Below, piece by piece: positions 45,583 through 53,741 of a DNA stretch of 64,000 nt; within the stretch, counting starts at the first letter, position 1; the number at the start of each line of letters is the position of its first letter. The notes below the pieces were generated by a model. The model saw nothing but the letters and a program-made list of their open reading frames with translations, searched no databases and was not told the DNA's origin. Position numbers and translations under genes: made by a program. The DNA is from Pseudoalteromonas lipolytica (GTDB lineage: Bacteria > Pseudomonadota > Gammaproteobacteria > Enterobacterales > Alteromonadaceae): contig NZ_FPAZ01000011.1 of assembly GCF_900116435.1 (NCBI RefSeq), forward strand, positions 105,645 through 169,644, given 5' to 3'.

Positions 45583-46275
45583 ATGAGCGAGGGAGACTTG
45601 CAAGCCATCTTTATTACGTTAAAACTTGCTGCGTTAAGTACGCTGGCGTTGTTAGTAATAACGATTCCCTGCGCATATTGGCTTGCGCGAAGTAAACGGG
45701 CCATAAAACCCTTCCTCGAAACCTTAATTACCTTGCCTTTAGTTTTGCCTCCTACGGTATTAGGGTATTACTTTTTAGTGTTATTTTCGCCGCAACAAGG
45801 TATCGGTTTATGGCTGCAAAATACCTTGGGTATACAGTTAGTCTTTAGCTTTTCGGGGATTTTAGTGGCGTCGATGATCTACAGCTTACCTTTTACTTTT
45901 CGGCCCTTACAAAGTGCATTTGAACAATTGCCAGATAACTTATACAGCAGTGCTGCCTTATTGGGCTTTAAGCCATGGAAGCAGTTTTTATGGTTAGTAC
46001 TCCCCATGATTAAACCGGCTATTTATACCGCTGCGACTTTAAGCTTTGCCCATACGGTGGGGGAGTTTGGTGTTATTTTAATGATTGGCGGTAATATTCC
46101 AGGAGAAACTCAAGTTGTGTCACTGGCGTTATTTGATCATGTTGAGAGTTTTAATCTTCAGGCTGCAAATATGCTTGCAGGGCTGATGCTCGTGTTCTCA
46201 TTTGCCGTTGTGTTTGCATGTCAATGGTGGCAAAGACAAACGCAGCGTGTAAGTACACCAACCAGCTTGCTTTGA
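45583..46275 (+). CDS. modB: Molybdate ABC transporter permease ModB
   Basis: 230 residues with about five membrane helices. The EAA loop is SSAALLGFKPWKQFLWLVLP, and LPLVLPPTVLGYYFL is typical for ModB. Only four bases separate it from modA, and modC begins 14 bases later. Confidence 0.95.
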   Translation: MSEGDLQAIFITLKLAALSTLALLVITIPCAYWLARSKRAIKPFLETLITLPLVLPPTVLGYYFLVLFSPQQGIGLWLQNTLGIQLVFSFSGILVASMIYSLPFTFRPLQSAFEQLPDNLYSSAALLGFKPWKQFLWLVLPMIKPAIYTAATLSFAHTVGEFGVILMIGGNIPGETQVVSLALFDHVESFNLQAANMLAGLMLVFSFAVVFACQWWQRQTQRVSTPTSLL

Positions 46276-46289
46276 ATAGGTTTAAACAG

Positions 46290-47465
46290 ATGATGGCATT
46301 AAATAGCGACAGCAGCATGGGTATTTCAGACCCACAGTGTACGTCTAAGCCTGTGGTTGCGCATATTGAACTTAATTGTTCAGAGCCTGTTACTCAGCAA
46401 CTTGATTGTCAGCTTAAGACCTTGCAAATAACGGTGTTATTAGCCCCAAGTGGTACAGGTAAAAGCAGTTTGTTTAATGCAATTGCGGGTGTTGCTCCTG
46501 CTTCTGGCGGGTTAAAAGTAACAGGGCAGCAGCAGTTAGGTATGCCAGCACATAAGCGCCGCATCGCTTACGTAACACAGTCTCCTTTGTTATTTGACCA
46601 CCTAAGCATTGCCGCTTTATTAAAGTTGGTTGCTAAGCAACAAGCGCAGCCATTTGATATAAGTTGGGCAATAGACCCCTTAGGGCTGACCGACAAACTA
46701 GTGTATCGGGCTCACCAATTAAGTGGTGGACAGCGCCAGCGCGTTGCGCTTTTGCTTGCGATGATAAAAGGAGCGCCTTTATTATTATTAGATGAAGTGC
46801 TTACCGGTCTCGATCAACTTAATAAGCAAGCCTGTATAGGGGTTATAAAAGACTACCTTTGTAAAGTGCAAGGTGCTGCTTTGTTAGCATGCCACCAACT
46901 GGATGATGTATTAGCTTTAGCTGATAGCTGCTTATTGCAGCATACGATAAACAATAGTACACAGTGGCAAATGTTCCCTGTGGATGAAGGTGTTGAGCGT
47001 TATCAGCAGCAGTTACTAGAGAGCCAATCGAGTGAGAACATACAGGGAAGTCAATTTACCTCTATGTTTTACGGACAGGTTCATGCTCACTTTCCTGCGC
47101 TGGGCTTAACGGAGTATCACGTTGGCGGGCAGCGCTGCTTTGCTGCGTATAATTCAGAGCATCAAATAGGGCGTTTGCAGCCATTAATACTGAAAGCAAA
47201 TCGTCTGGGTTTATCAAAAATAGCACTACCAGAGAGTAGTTTTGTGAACCAATTAAAAGTGCGGATCACGGCGTTTTACCCCGTTAATATGGGAAAAGAG
47301 CAAGGTATGTTGGTGAAAGTAAGGCTCGCTAACAGCGAACAAGACGGTGTGCATAAACCCGCATCATTGCATGTGTGGATCACGCGCTTATCATTTAATC
47401 AACTACAGCCTAAACTAGATGAAACGTGGTATTTAATAGGTAAAGCGGACGCATTACACGGTTAA
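46290..47465 (+). CDS. modC: Molybdate ABC transporter ATPase ModC (divergent motifs)
   Basis: 391 residues from ATG 46290 with AATAGG nine bases ahead; an in-frame ATG inside modB is unlikely. The ABC domain has the signature LSGGQRQRVAL. Walker A is APSGTGKSS with Ala in place of the first Gly. Walker B reads LLLLDEVLTGLD, with Val where Pro is usual after DE. These are unusual but the catalytic Lys, Asp and Glu remain. C-terminal ~150 residues contain MOP/TOBE-like segments (VKVRITAFYPVNM), probably a regulatory molybdate-binding part. Convergent with the next gene and overlapping its stop. Confidence 0.88.
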   Translation: MMALNSDSSMGISDPQCTSKPVVAHIELNCSEPVTQQLDCQLKTLQITVLLAPSGTGKSSLFNAIAGVAPASGGLKVTGQQQLGMPAHKRRIAYVTQSPLLFDHLSIAALLKLVAKQQAQPFDISWAIDPLGLTDKLVYRAHQLSGGQRQRVALLLAMIKGAPLLLLDEVLTGLDQLNKQACIGVIKDYLCKVQGAALLACHQLDDVLALADSCLLQHTINNSTQWQMFPVDEGVERYQQQLLESQSSENIQGSQFTSMFYGQVHAHFPALGLTEYHVGGQRCFAAYNSEHQIGRLQPLILKANRLGLSKIALPESSFVNQLKVRITAFYPVNMGKEQGMLVKVRLANSEQDGVHKPASLHVWITRLSFNQLQPKLDETWYLIGKADALHG

Positions 47466-47746
47466 CTATCGACTAAGTTATTTCTTACTAAACCGCGTTT
47501 TACATTTTTGCAGAGCTTCGCGAATCGAGAAATATCGTCAAAATTAGGGATTGTGCCTATTTGCAGCTGGTGTTCCCAGTAGCATAGTTCGGTATCAACC
47601 AACTCCATTAGCTTCTTAGGGCAGCCGATACACGAGTTATCGGTGCCACAAAAAAAGGTATCAGGTTCGTATAAGGGAAGCTCTACTTTTACCTGCTCGA
47701 TTAATTGCTGCATGGCGGTGACGCGGTCAGGTTTACGTGTTTGCAT
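47462..47746 (-). CDS. Unknown 94-residue protein with a CxxxxxCxGC motif
   Basis: Not recognised. The protein is soluble and predicted mostly helical, with cysteines in CGTDNSCIGCPKKLMELVDT and a later LCKNVKR. Three closely placed cysteines could bind iron-sulfur or zinc. It is transcribed with narL-moeA in the direction moeA to this gene, 15 bp after moeA, so it likely belongs to that operon. The overlap of its stop with modC suggests compact packing. A role in molybdenum-enzyme assembly is only a guess from context. Confidence 0.7.
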   Translation of the reverse strand: MQTRKPDRVTAMQQLIEQVKVELPLYEPDTFFCGTDNSCIGCPKKLMELVDTELCYWEHQLQIGTIPNFDDISRFAKLCKNVKRGLVRNNLVDS

Positions 47747-47761
47747 TTGACTGCTTTGCTT

Positions 47762-49018
47762 CTAATTTAATGCACAATCAAAAGGAATAAAGGGCACTAA
47801 GTCGCCACTTTGCCACTGAGTTTTTTCAGCATCAAGCAATAAATAACCTTGGCTTTTTGCAAAAGTACTGAGCATGCCAGAACCTTGTCCTTTTAAAGGC
47901 TCAACATAGGTTCCTGTGTTATCGACAACTAATGATGCACGAATAAATTCAGCGCGACCTTGTTTTTTACTAATATCACACGCTAAAGGTAACTTAAGGG
48001 GAGGCTGTGTACGCACTGTTTCACCAGCCATTTTACGAAGCGCAGGTATCGCGAGTTGATGCAATGTCACAACACTTGAAACCGGGTTGCCCGGTAATCC
48101 CATAAATCGCTTGTTGTGGCCGTCTTGTGTTAAATGCTGAAAATGACCGTATGCGAATGGTTTACCTGGCTTTATTGCTACTTTCCAAAACTGCATTTGG
48201 CCAAGCTCTGTGAGCACTGTTTTTGTGTGATCAGCATCACCAACCGACACACCACCCGAGGTAATAATGACATCGGTATTTGAAAGTGCTTCTTCAAAAG
48301 CCAACCTTAGCGCGTCAGGGTCGTCAGCAATGATGCCAAAATCCTGCACCGCAAAGCCTAAATTAGTTAAAATAGCCTGAATCGTGTAACGGTTAGTATC
48401 GTAAATTCCACCTTGTGAAAGTGGCGTGCCGGGTTCAAAAAGTTCATCGCCCGTAGAAATAACCCCCACTTTAAGTGGCTTATAAACGCTAACAGAGGCA
48501 ATACCAAGCGAGGCAAGCATACCGATATCTGTGGCTGTTAAACGTTGCCCTGATGCAAATAATTGGCTGCCAATACTGATATCTTCACCTTGTTTACGTA
48601 CATTTTGTGCAAAGCAAGGCTTAGTGTTTAAAGTGATTTTTTGTTCAGTGGATACCGTGACATGTTCTTGCATTATCACCGTATCAAAACCAGCCGGAAT
48701 ATGTGCGCCTGTCATGATGCGTATGCAGCAACCTGATTGCCATTCGCCGTTGAATGGATGCCCGGCATAAGCAGTGCCAATAATATTTAAATGTGTGTGT
48801 TCATTTAAGTCACTAAAACGAAATGCAAAACCATCCATTCCTGAGTTATCTGCGTTAGGCACATTAATGTCGGCGATAATCGGTGCAGCAAGAATACGAC
48901 GATGAGCAGCCGATAAAGGCAGTGTCTCTGTTTTAACTAATAACGGCGTGTCTGATAAAAGTGCTTCGCTAGCGTGTTGAAAAGAGAGCAGGGGCTGCTC
49001 ACTCGAAAATTGATTCAT
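47762..49018 (-). CDS. moeA: Molybdopterin molybdenumtransferase MoeA
   Basis: 418 residues, inserting molybdenum into adenylated molybdopterin. Family motifs: ADNSGMDGFAFRF, GVISTGDELFEPG, and ITSGGVSVGDADHTK with MGLPGNPVSSVV. ATG 49018 is taken because AAGGGG precedes it; longer readings run into narL. It starts two bases after the narL stop, so narL and moeA form one operon. Confidence 0.95.
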   Translation of the reverse strand: MNQFSSEQPLLSFQHASEALLSDTPLLVKTETLPLSAAHRRILAAPIIADINVPNADNSGMDGFAFRFSDLNEHTHLNIIGTAYAGHPFNGEWQSGCCIRIMTGAHIPAGFDTVIMQEHVTVSTEQKITLNTKPCFAQNVRKQGEDISIGSQLFASGQRLTATDIGMLASLGIASVSVYKPLKVGVISTGDELFEPGTPLSQGGIYDTNRYTIQAILTNLGFAVQDFGIIADDPDALRLAFEEALSNTDVIITSGGVSVGDADHTKTVLTELGQMQFWKVAIKPGKPFAYGHFQHLTQDGHNKRFMGLPGNPVSSVVTLHQLAIPALRKMAGETVRTQPPLKLPLACDISKKQGRAEFIRASLVVDNTGTYVEPLKGQGSGMLSTFAKSQGYLLLDAEKTQWQSGDLVPFIPFDCALN

Positions 49019-49020
49019 TA

Positions 49021-49674
49021 TTAAGCCCCTTTTTGCTGATTGATTATCCACACGGCAGCTTCAACACGTGAGCGCAGGTTTAGCTTTTTCAGCAGGTGTT
49101 TTACGTGCACTTTAACGGTGCCATCAGAAATATCTAATTCTCGTGCGATTAACTTGTTTGATAACCCTTTCGCAATTAACTTGAGGATTTCAAATTCACG
49201 GCTAGTGAGTGAATTGAGGATGTTCGCTTTTTGCGATACATCAGGTTTGCGGATAGCTTGGGCGAGTACCCCTGTGAGCTTTTCACTCAGCACCATTTTA
49301 CCCAGTGCCGCTTGTTTTATTTTTTCGAGAATTTCTTCAGGATCCATGTCTTTTAGTAAGTAACCATCTGCGCCATAGCTGATTGCAGTGAGCACGTCTT
49401 CATCGTTATCAGAAACCGTTAGCATAATAATACGCGATGTAACATCACTGGCACGCATGGCTTTAAGGGTTTCTAAGCCATCCATTCCTTGCATATTAAG
49501 GTCAAGAATAATGAGATCGGGATCATGCTCTATAGCTAACTGTAGCCCTTCTTTGCCTGTTGCTGCCTCACCGATGACGACGAGTTCGTCTTCTAAATCG
49601 ATTAACTGTTGTAGGCCTTTGCGTAGCAATGGGTGGTCATCAACTAATAAAATTGAGCTGGTTAGTGCATTCAT
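49021..49674 (-). CDS. narL: Nitrate/nitrite response regulator NarL
   Basis: 217 residues. The receiver has the acidic pocket (LVDDHPLLRKG) and phospho-Asp in LIILDLNMQGMDGLETL. A LuxR-type HTH follows (LTSREFEILKLIAKGLSNKLIARELDISDGTVKVHVKHLLKKL). The last part is the NarL signature helix VKVHVKHLLKKLNLRSRVEA. Partner of narX, 8 kb away and opposite in strand. It heads the narL-moeA-unknown operon. AAAGAGTTAAAGT before ATG. A degenerate FNR-like TTAACGTGGATCAA lies 53 bp upstream. Confidence 0.94.
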   Translation of the reverse strand: MNALTSSILLVDDHPLLRKGLQQLIDLEDELVVIGEAATGKEGLQLAIEHDPDLIILDLNMQGMDGLETLKAMRASDVTSRIIMLTVSDNDEDVLTAISYGADGYLLKDMDPEEILEKIKQAALGKMVLSEKLTGVLAQAIRKPDVSQKANILNSLTSREFEILKLIAKGLSNKLIARELDISDGTVKVHVKHLLKKLNLRSRVEAAVWIINQQKGA

Positions 49675-49832
49675 ACTTTAACTCTTTGTTGGCTTTAGCC
49701 TGAAAGACTGGCGGTTTAAAAATATCTTAACGTGGATCAATAAAGTATTCACCAAAAAGCCTCCCTATTACTCCTAATAACCTTAAGCTTTCTTATATTA
49801 CTTAATGATAAACAATTACTTACACTTAAATA

Positions 49833-49848
49833 TACCCACTAAGTGGTA
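49833..49848. promoter_or_regulatory. NarL-type 7-2-7 palindrome upstream of narK
   Basis: TACCCAC-TA-AGTGGTA matches the inverted heptamer pair at all but two bases. A further lone heptamer TACCCAT is at 49878-49884. No perfect FNR box is seen in this 278-bp narL-narK gap, only the degenerate one at 49727-49740. The rest of the gap is AT-rich. Confidence 0.65.
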
Positions 49849-49952
49849 GTTGTTTGCTGTTTATGCTGTGTGTGGCTTACCCATCAATGTGAATTGTTGA
49901 GTTGATTTTATGTGCGCATAGTAAGTTCAATTAGAACGAAATGGAGCAGCAT

Positions 49953-51566
49953 ATGGCTGAACTAGACAAGTGGGAACCGGAAAATGAAGCTTTCTGGAAT
50001 TCCCAAGGTAAAAAAATTGCGCAAAGGAATTTATGGATTTCGATCCCAAGTTTACTTTGTGGCTTCGCTGTTTGGCTTTACTGGGGAATCTTGACAGTTC
50101 AGATGATGAATGCAGGGTTTAGTTTTAGCGCAGATGAGCTATTTACGCTGACGGCGATAGCTGGACTTTCTGGTGCTACATTACGTATTCCCAGTAGTTT
50201 CTTCATTCGCTTTTGTGGTGGCAGAAACACGCTGTTCTTCACTACATCGCTACTCATAATTCCGGCTCTATTTACCGGCTTGGCATTACAAGACCCAACG
50301 ACACCATTGTGGCAATATCAGTTACTTGCTTTGTTGTCGGGTATTGGTGGGGGTAACTTTGCTTCTTCAATGTCAAATATCAGCTTTTTCTTTCCAAAAA
50401 AACAACAAGGTTTAGCGCTGGGTCTCAATGCAGGGTTAGGTAACTTTGGTGTGACAACGATGCAGATTTTGATTCCATTGTTTATGACATATGGGGTGTT
50501 TGGTGCATTGGGCGGCGATCCAATTACGTTGGTGAGCACGTCGGGAAGTTTGATTGGTAAAATTCCAGCCGGTTCTGAAACTTGGCTGCAAAACGGTGGT
50601 TTTTTATGGCTACTGTTCTTAATACCGCTGTTCTTTGCAACATGGTTTGGTATGAATAACATTCGCACGCCAGAAGTGTCACCAAACTTAGGCAGCCCTC
50701 TGAGTGCATTTGCAATGATTTCTGTGATGCTAACGATTGGTCTTGCCACTGCGGCGGCTGGTCTGTGGCTGATGCTTCCTGAATCAGCAAATGGTTCTGG
50801 CTTTGGGGTACCGAAAGAGTTGGTACTGGTGCTGGTTGTTGCTATTACCGTATTTTTACTGAAGATGATACCGGGGGCGATTGGTAAAAGCCTCACTAAG
50901 CAATATCAAATCTTTAATAATAAACATACCTGGGTAATGAGCACGATTTACACCATGACGTTTGGTTCATTTATTGGTTTTGCGGCAGCATTTCCGTTAG
51001 CAATCAAAGTTATTTTTGGTTTTCAACACATTATGGTTGATGGTGTGATGACCCATAGTACCTTAAACCCAAATGGCCCAAGTGCGCTCATGTATGCGTG
51101 GATGGCACCATTTATTGGGGCATTAATTCGTCCACTAGGTGGGTGGATTGCTGATAAATGGGGTGGTGCGTTAGTAACACAAGTGTGTTCTGTGGTAATG
51201 ATTACCTCGTCATTAGGTGCGGCCTATTACATGAAAGAGGCTTATCAGTCGCCTACACCTGAAGAGTTCTTTATGCCATTTTTCATCTTATTCTTAGTGC
51301 TATTTGGAGCAACAGGGATTGGTAATGGCTCAACCTTTAGAACGATTGCGATGGTGTTTCCTAAAGAACAAGCAGGCCCTGTATTAGGTTGGACTTCGGC
51401 AGTGGCTGCATACGGTGCATTTTATATTCCAATGGTATTTGGTCAGCAAATTAAAGCGACAACACCTGAGGTAGCACTGATTGGTTTCGCGGTATTTTAT
51501 GCGCTATGTTTGATTATTAATTGGTGGTTCTACTTAAGAAAAGACGGCGAATTTTATAATCCATAA
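49953..51566 (+). CDS. narK: NarK-type nitrate/nitrite transporter (MFS)
   Basis: 537 residues with about 12 membrane helices. The N-terminus WEPENEAFWNSQGKKIAQRN matches E. coli NarK, and the two nitrate signature motifs appear as NFASSMSNISFFFPKKQQGLAL and GIGNGSTFRTIAMVFPKEQAG. Longer than E. coli NarK by about 70 residues, owing to an extra stretch with two more hydrophobic helices in the middle (around residues 240-300). ATG 49953 has GGAG at good spacing. It most likely exchanges nitrate for nitrite or moves nitrite out during respiration. A terminator and a small gene follow. Confidence 0.9.
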   Translation: MAELDKWEPENEAFWNSQGKKIAQRNLWISIPSLLCGFAVWLYWGILTVQMMNAGFSFSADELFTLTAIAGLSGATLRIPSSFFIRFCGGRNTLFFTTSLLIIPALFTGLALQDPTTPLWQYQLLALLSGIGGGNFASSMSNISFFFPKKQQGLALGLNAGLGNFGVTTMQILIPLFMTYGVFGALGGDPITLVSTSGSLIGKIPAGSETWLQNGGFLWLLFLIPLFFATWFGMNNIRTPEVSPNLGSPLSAFAMISVMLTIGLATAAAGLWLMLPESANGSGFGVPKELVLVLVVAITVFLLKMIPGAIGKSLTKQYQIFNNKHTWVMSTIYTMTFGSFIGFAAAFPLAIKVIFGFQHIMVDGVMTHSTLNPNGPSALMYAWMAPFIGALIRPLGGWIADKWGGALVTQVCSVVMITSSLGAAYYMKEAYQSPTPEEFFMPFFILFLVLFGATGIGNGSTFRTIAMVFPKEQAGPVLGWTSAVAAYGAFYIPMVFGQQIKATTPEVALIGFAVFYALCLIINWWFYLRKDGEFYNP

Positions 51567-51582
51567 CGATCTCCACTTGTCC

Positions 51583-51615
51583 AGAGCCATCAACTTCGGT
51601 TTTTGGCTCTTTTTC
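51583..51615 (+). terminator. Terminator after narK
   Basis: AGAGCCA and TGGCTCT form a 7-bp stem with a 14-base loop, then TTTTTC. It lies between narK and the next short gene, so the latter may be reached only by partial read-through. Confidence 0.65.
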
Positions 51616-51635
51616 TATTGTTGCAGGAAAAGAAT

Positions 51636-52007
51636 ATGAGTAAGTTTCAAGAATTATTATCCATGGCTCGCCATCAAGCTGAACCCGTTAAGCTACTGTT
51701 GTTATTTACAAAAGCAAATGTTGAAAGTTCAGTTAACGATGTCAATAAAGGGGTGATTGAGCCTGTTATGTGTGTTGATAAACTGCCCAGTGAGTTAACT
51801 GACTATACGGCGCTTTGTCACGAAGCAGATAACATAAACCAAGCATGGGATTTATTATTTGTCACCAGTATTGGTGCTAATACAGAGGTCAGCCTGATTG
51901 AAAGTAGCATGAAGGCGATGATTAAAGACGTACAAAGTGGTAAAAACACGGCGTTGTATGTTGTCCTCGACAGAGAAGATAACCTTGTAGAAATGGTCGG
52001 TAGTTAA
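51636..52007 (+). CDS. Conserved small cytoplasmic protein of unknown function
   Basis: 123 residues: MSKFQELLSMARHQAEPVKL, VMCVDKLPSELTDYTALC, and AWDLLFVTSIGANT. Homologues in Pseudomonas and Halomonas are often labelled ribonucleotide reductase subunit alpha, but nothing here resembles a reductase (no radical Cys set, no ATP cone). Length and pattern fit that mislabelled family. ATG 51636 is preferred because AGGAAAAG precedes it. It lies behind narK and before a two-way terminator. Unknown role. Confidence 0.7.
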   Translation: MSKFQELLSMARHQAEPVKLLLLFTKANVESSVNDVNKGVIEPVMCVDKLPSELTDYTALCHEADNINQAWDLLFVTSIGANTEVSLIESSMKAMIKDVQSGKNTALYVVLDREDNLVEMVGS

Positions 52008-52110
52008 GTCAGTATAAAAAATTGCACGGCAATAATGGCACAAAGTAAGTGGTCGATATTAAACTGATTAATGGCCGTTAGTGTGCTCTGTGCACAACTC
52101 TCCTAAATGT

Positions 52111-52144
52111 AAAAAGAAGGCAGCTACTCGCTGCCTTCTTTTTA
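52111..52144. terminator. Bidirectional terminator between the unknown gene and ubiT
   Basis: AAAAAGAAGGCAG-ctactcg-CTGCCTTCTTTTT: 13-bp perfect stem with A and T runs on both sides. Its end touches the ubiT stop. Confidence 0.92.
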
Positions 52145-52660
52145 TTGTAATGACTCTACGTACTCTGTTAACTGATTAAATAACCAGTCTGGCAAGCTTA
52201 CTTGTGGGTCTTGCGTATCGAGCCAGTTTTTAACAGTTAGGCACAGTTCTGTGTCGCCTTGGATTGCTAATTTACGTGAGAAAAAAAGTGTATCAGGGTC
52301 GTATTTTCCACTCATCAAACTTAAAAATGTATCACTACTCCCCGTTAACTTTCCGTCGTATTTGAGGTGTTCTTTAGGGAGTAACCACGGTTTTATAGAG
52401 AAAATAGTTAACCGTTTAGAGGTCGCATTGAGCGAAATAAGCAAGCTGAGTGGCAGGTTATCGACGTCAATGCATAACTGTTTATCAATTAAAAAGTTGA
52501 GCTCACCGTCGTTGATCTGTGTTTTAAAAATGAGGTTTATTCGCTGTTCTATCAGCCAACTTATGCCTGCGGTTGGCGTGAGATGAGTAATAGCAGTTAG
52601 CCATTTCGGGGTAAAAAATGGCGGAGTTTTATGCTTCATAATATCAGTGAGACTAATCAT
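52142..52660 (-). CDS. ubiT: UbiT: SCP2-domain factor of oxygen-independent ubiquinone synthesis
   Basis: 172 residues with the SCP2 lipid-binding fold (core WLIEQRINLIFKTQI, then LIDKQLCIDVDNLP and GKLTGSSDTFLSLMSGKYDP). In E. coli, UbiT (YhbT) works with UbiU and UbiV to make ubiquinone without oxygen. Here it is divergent from ubiUV. Alternative start at an ATG seven codons later is possible; the chosen ATG lacks a strong ribosome site. Confidence 0.88.
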   Translation of the reverse strand: MISLTDIMKHKTPPFFTPKWLTAITHLTPTAGISWLIEQRINLIFKTQINDGELNFLIDKQLCIDVDNLPLSLLISLNATSKRLTIFSIKPWLLPKEHLKYDGKLTGSSDTFLSLMSGKYDPDTLFFSRKLAIQGDTELCLTVKNWLDTQDPQVSLPDWLFNQLTEYVESLQ

Positions 52661-52740
52661 ATTAGTAGATTACCTTATTAGGTTTGCTGGCTTACCATTA
52701 TTGATAATTTATTGCTTAGTTTAAATAATCAGGAGTGGGT

Positions 52741-53733
52741 ATGGAGTTACTTTGCCCAGCAGGAAACTTACCCTCGTTAAAAAGGGCAATTGCGCAAGGC
52801 GCTGATGCGGTTTACGTTGGCTTAAACAATGATACCAATGCGCGTCACTTTGCGGGCCTTAACTTGAATGAGCGGCAACTCGTTGAAGCGGCAGACTATT
52901 GTCAGCAGCATAAAAGAAAATTGCATGTTGCTATTAACACCTTTGCTCACCCCAATCATTTTACAAGATGGAAGCATGCCATTGATGAAGCGATTGCGGT
53001 GGGGGTAGATGCCCTGATTGTTGCTGATATTGCTGCGCTTGATTTTATTGCGAATAATTATCCGCACCAAGAAATGCATGTCAGTGTGCAGGCATCGGTG
53101 ACAAATGCACTCGCAATTGATTTTTATAAGCAGTTTGGTGTGAAGCGAGTGGTATTGCCTAGGGTATTAAGTTTGCAACAGGTCAGGCAATTGGCAACCA
53201 CCACCGACATCGAACTTGAGCTTTTTGCCTTTGGTAGTTTATGTATTATGGCCGAAGGGCGTTGTTATTTATCTTCATATTTAACAGGCGAATCACCTAA
53301 TACAACAGGTGCCTGTTCACCGGCCAAGTTTGTTCGTTGGCAACAACAGGGCGCTCGAATGCAATCACGCTTGAATGATGTATTGATTGATCAGTTCACT
53401 GACGATGAGCAAGCCGGTTATCCAACGTTATGTAAAGGGCGTTTTGTTGTTAATAACGAAACCTACCATGCCTTAGAAGAGCCAACGAGCTTAAATACGC
53501 TTTCTTTGTTACCTGAGTTATTAGCCATGAATATTGCGGCCGTTAAAATTGAAGGCCGACAGCGCAGCCCTGCCTATGTTGAGCAAGTTACACGCGTTTG
53601 GCGACAGGCTATTGACCATGCAAAGCAAAATGTGACTGACTTCAGTGTTGAAACGCATTGGCAAACGACGCTGGACAGTTTATCTGAGGGGCAGCAAACC
53701 ACCTTAGGTGCGTATCATCGCAAGTGGAAATAG
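52741..53733 (+). CDS. ubiU: UbiU: U32-family component of O2-independent ubiquinone hydroxylation
   Basis: 330 residues. MELLCPAGNLPSLKRAIAQG is the typical start, and the four cysteines for the [4Fe-4S] cluster are in GSLCIMAEGRC, TGACSPA and TLCKGRF. It forms a complex with UbiV. ATG 52741 has AGGAG five bases ahead; the upstream in-frame GTG is less likely. Nine bases after its stop the ubiV ATG follows. Confidence 0.95.
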   Translation: MELLCPAGNLPSLKRAIAQGADAVYVGLNNDTNARHFAGLNLNERQLVEAADYCQQHKRKLHVAINTFAHPNHFTRWKHAIDEAIAVGVDALIVADIAALDFIANNYPHQEMHVSVQASVTNALAIDFYKQFGVKRVVLPRVLSLQQVRQLATTTDIELELFAFGSLCIMAEGRCYLSSYLTGESPNTTGACSPAKFVRWQQQGARMQSRLNDVLIDQFTDDEQAGYPTLCKGRFVVNNETYHALEEPTSLNTLSLLPELLAMNIAAVKIEGRQRSPAYVEQVTRVWRQAIDHAKQNVTDFSVETHWQTTLDSLSEGQQTTLGAYHRKWK

Positions 53734-53741
53734 GAGTAACA

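Noticed and set aside
49727..49740. FNR box between narL and narK
   Set aside because: TTAACGTGGATCAA keeps only the right half; listed in text as degenerate and not called as a site.
50318..50896. 192-codon antisense frame in narK
   Set aside because: Shadow of the membrane protein gene; no start signal and no recognisable domain.
51636..52007. Ribonucleotide reductase subunit label
   Set aside because: No reductase motif; the family label appears to be a long-standing misannotation.
52681..52740. FNR box before ubiU
   Set aside because: TTGATAATTTATTG matches the left half only.
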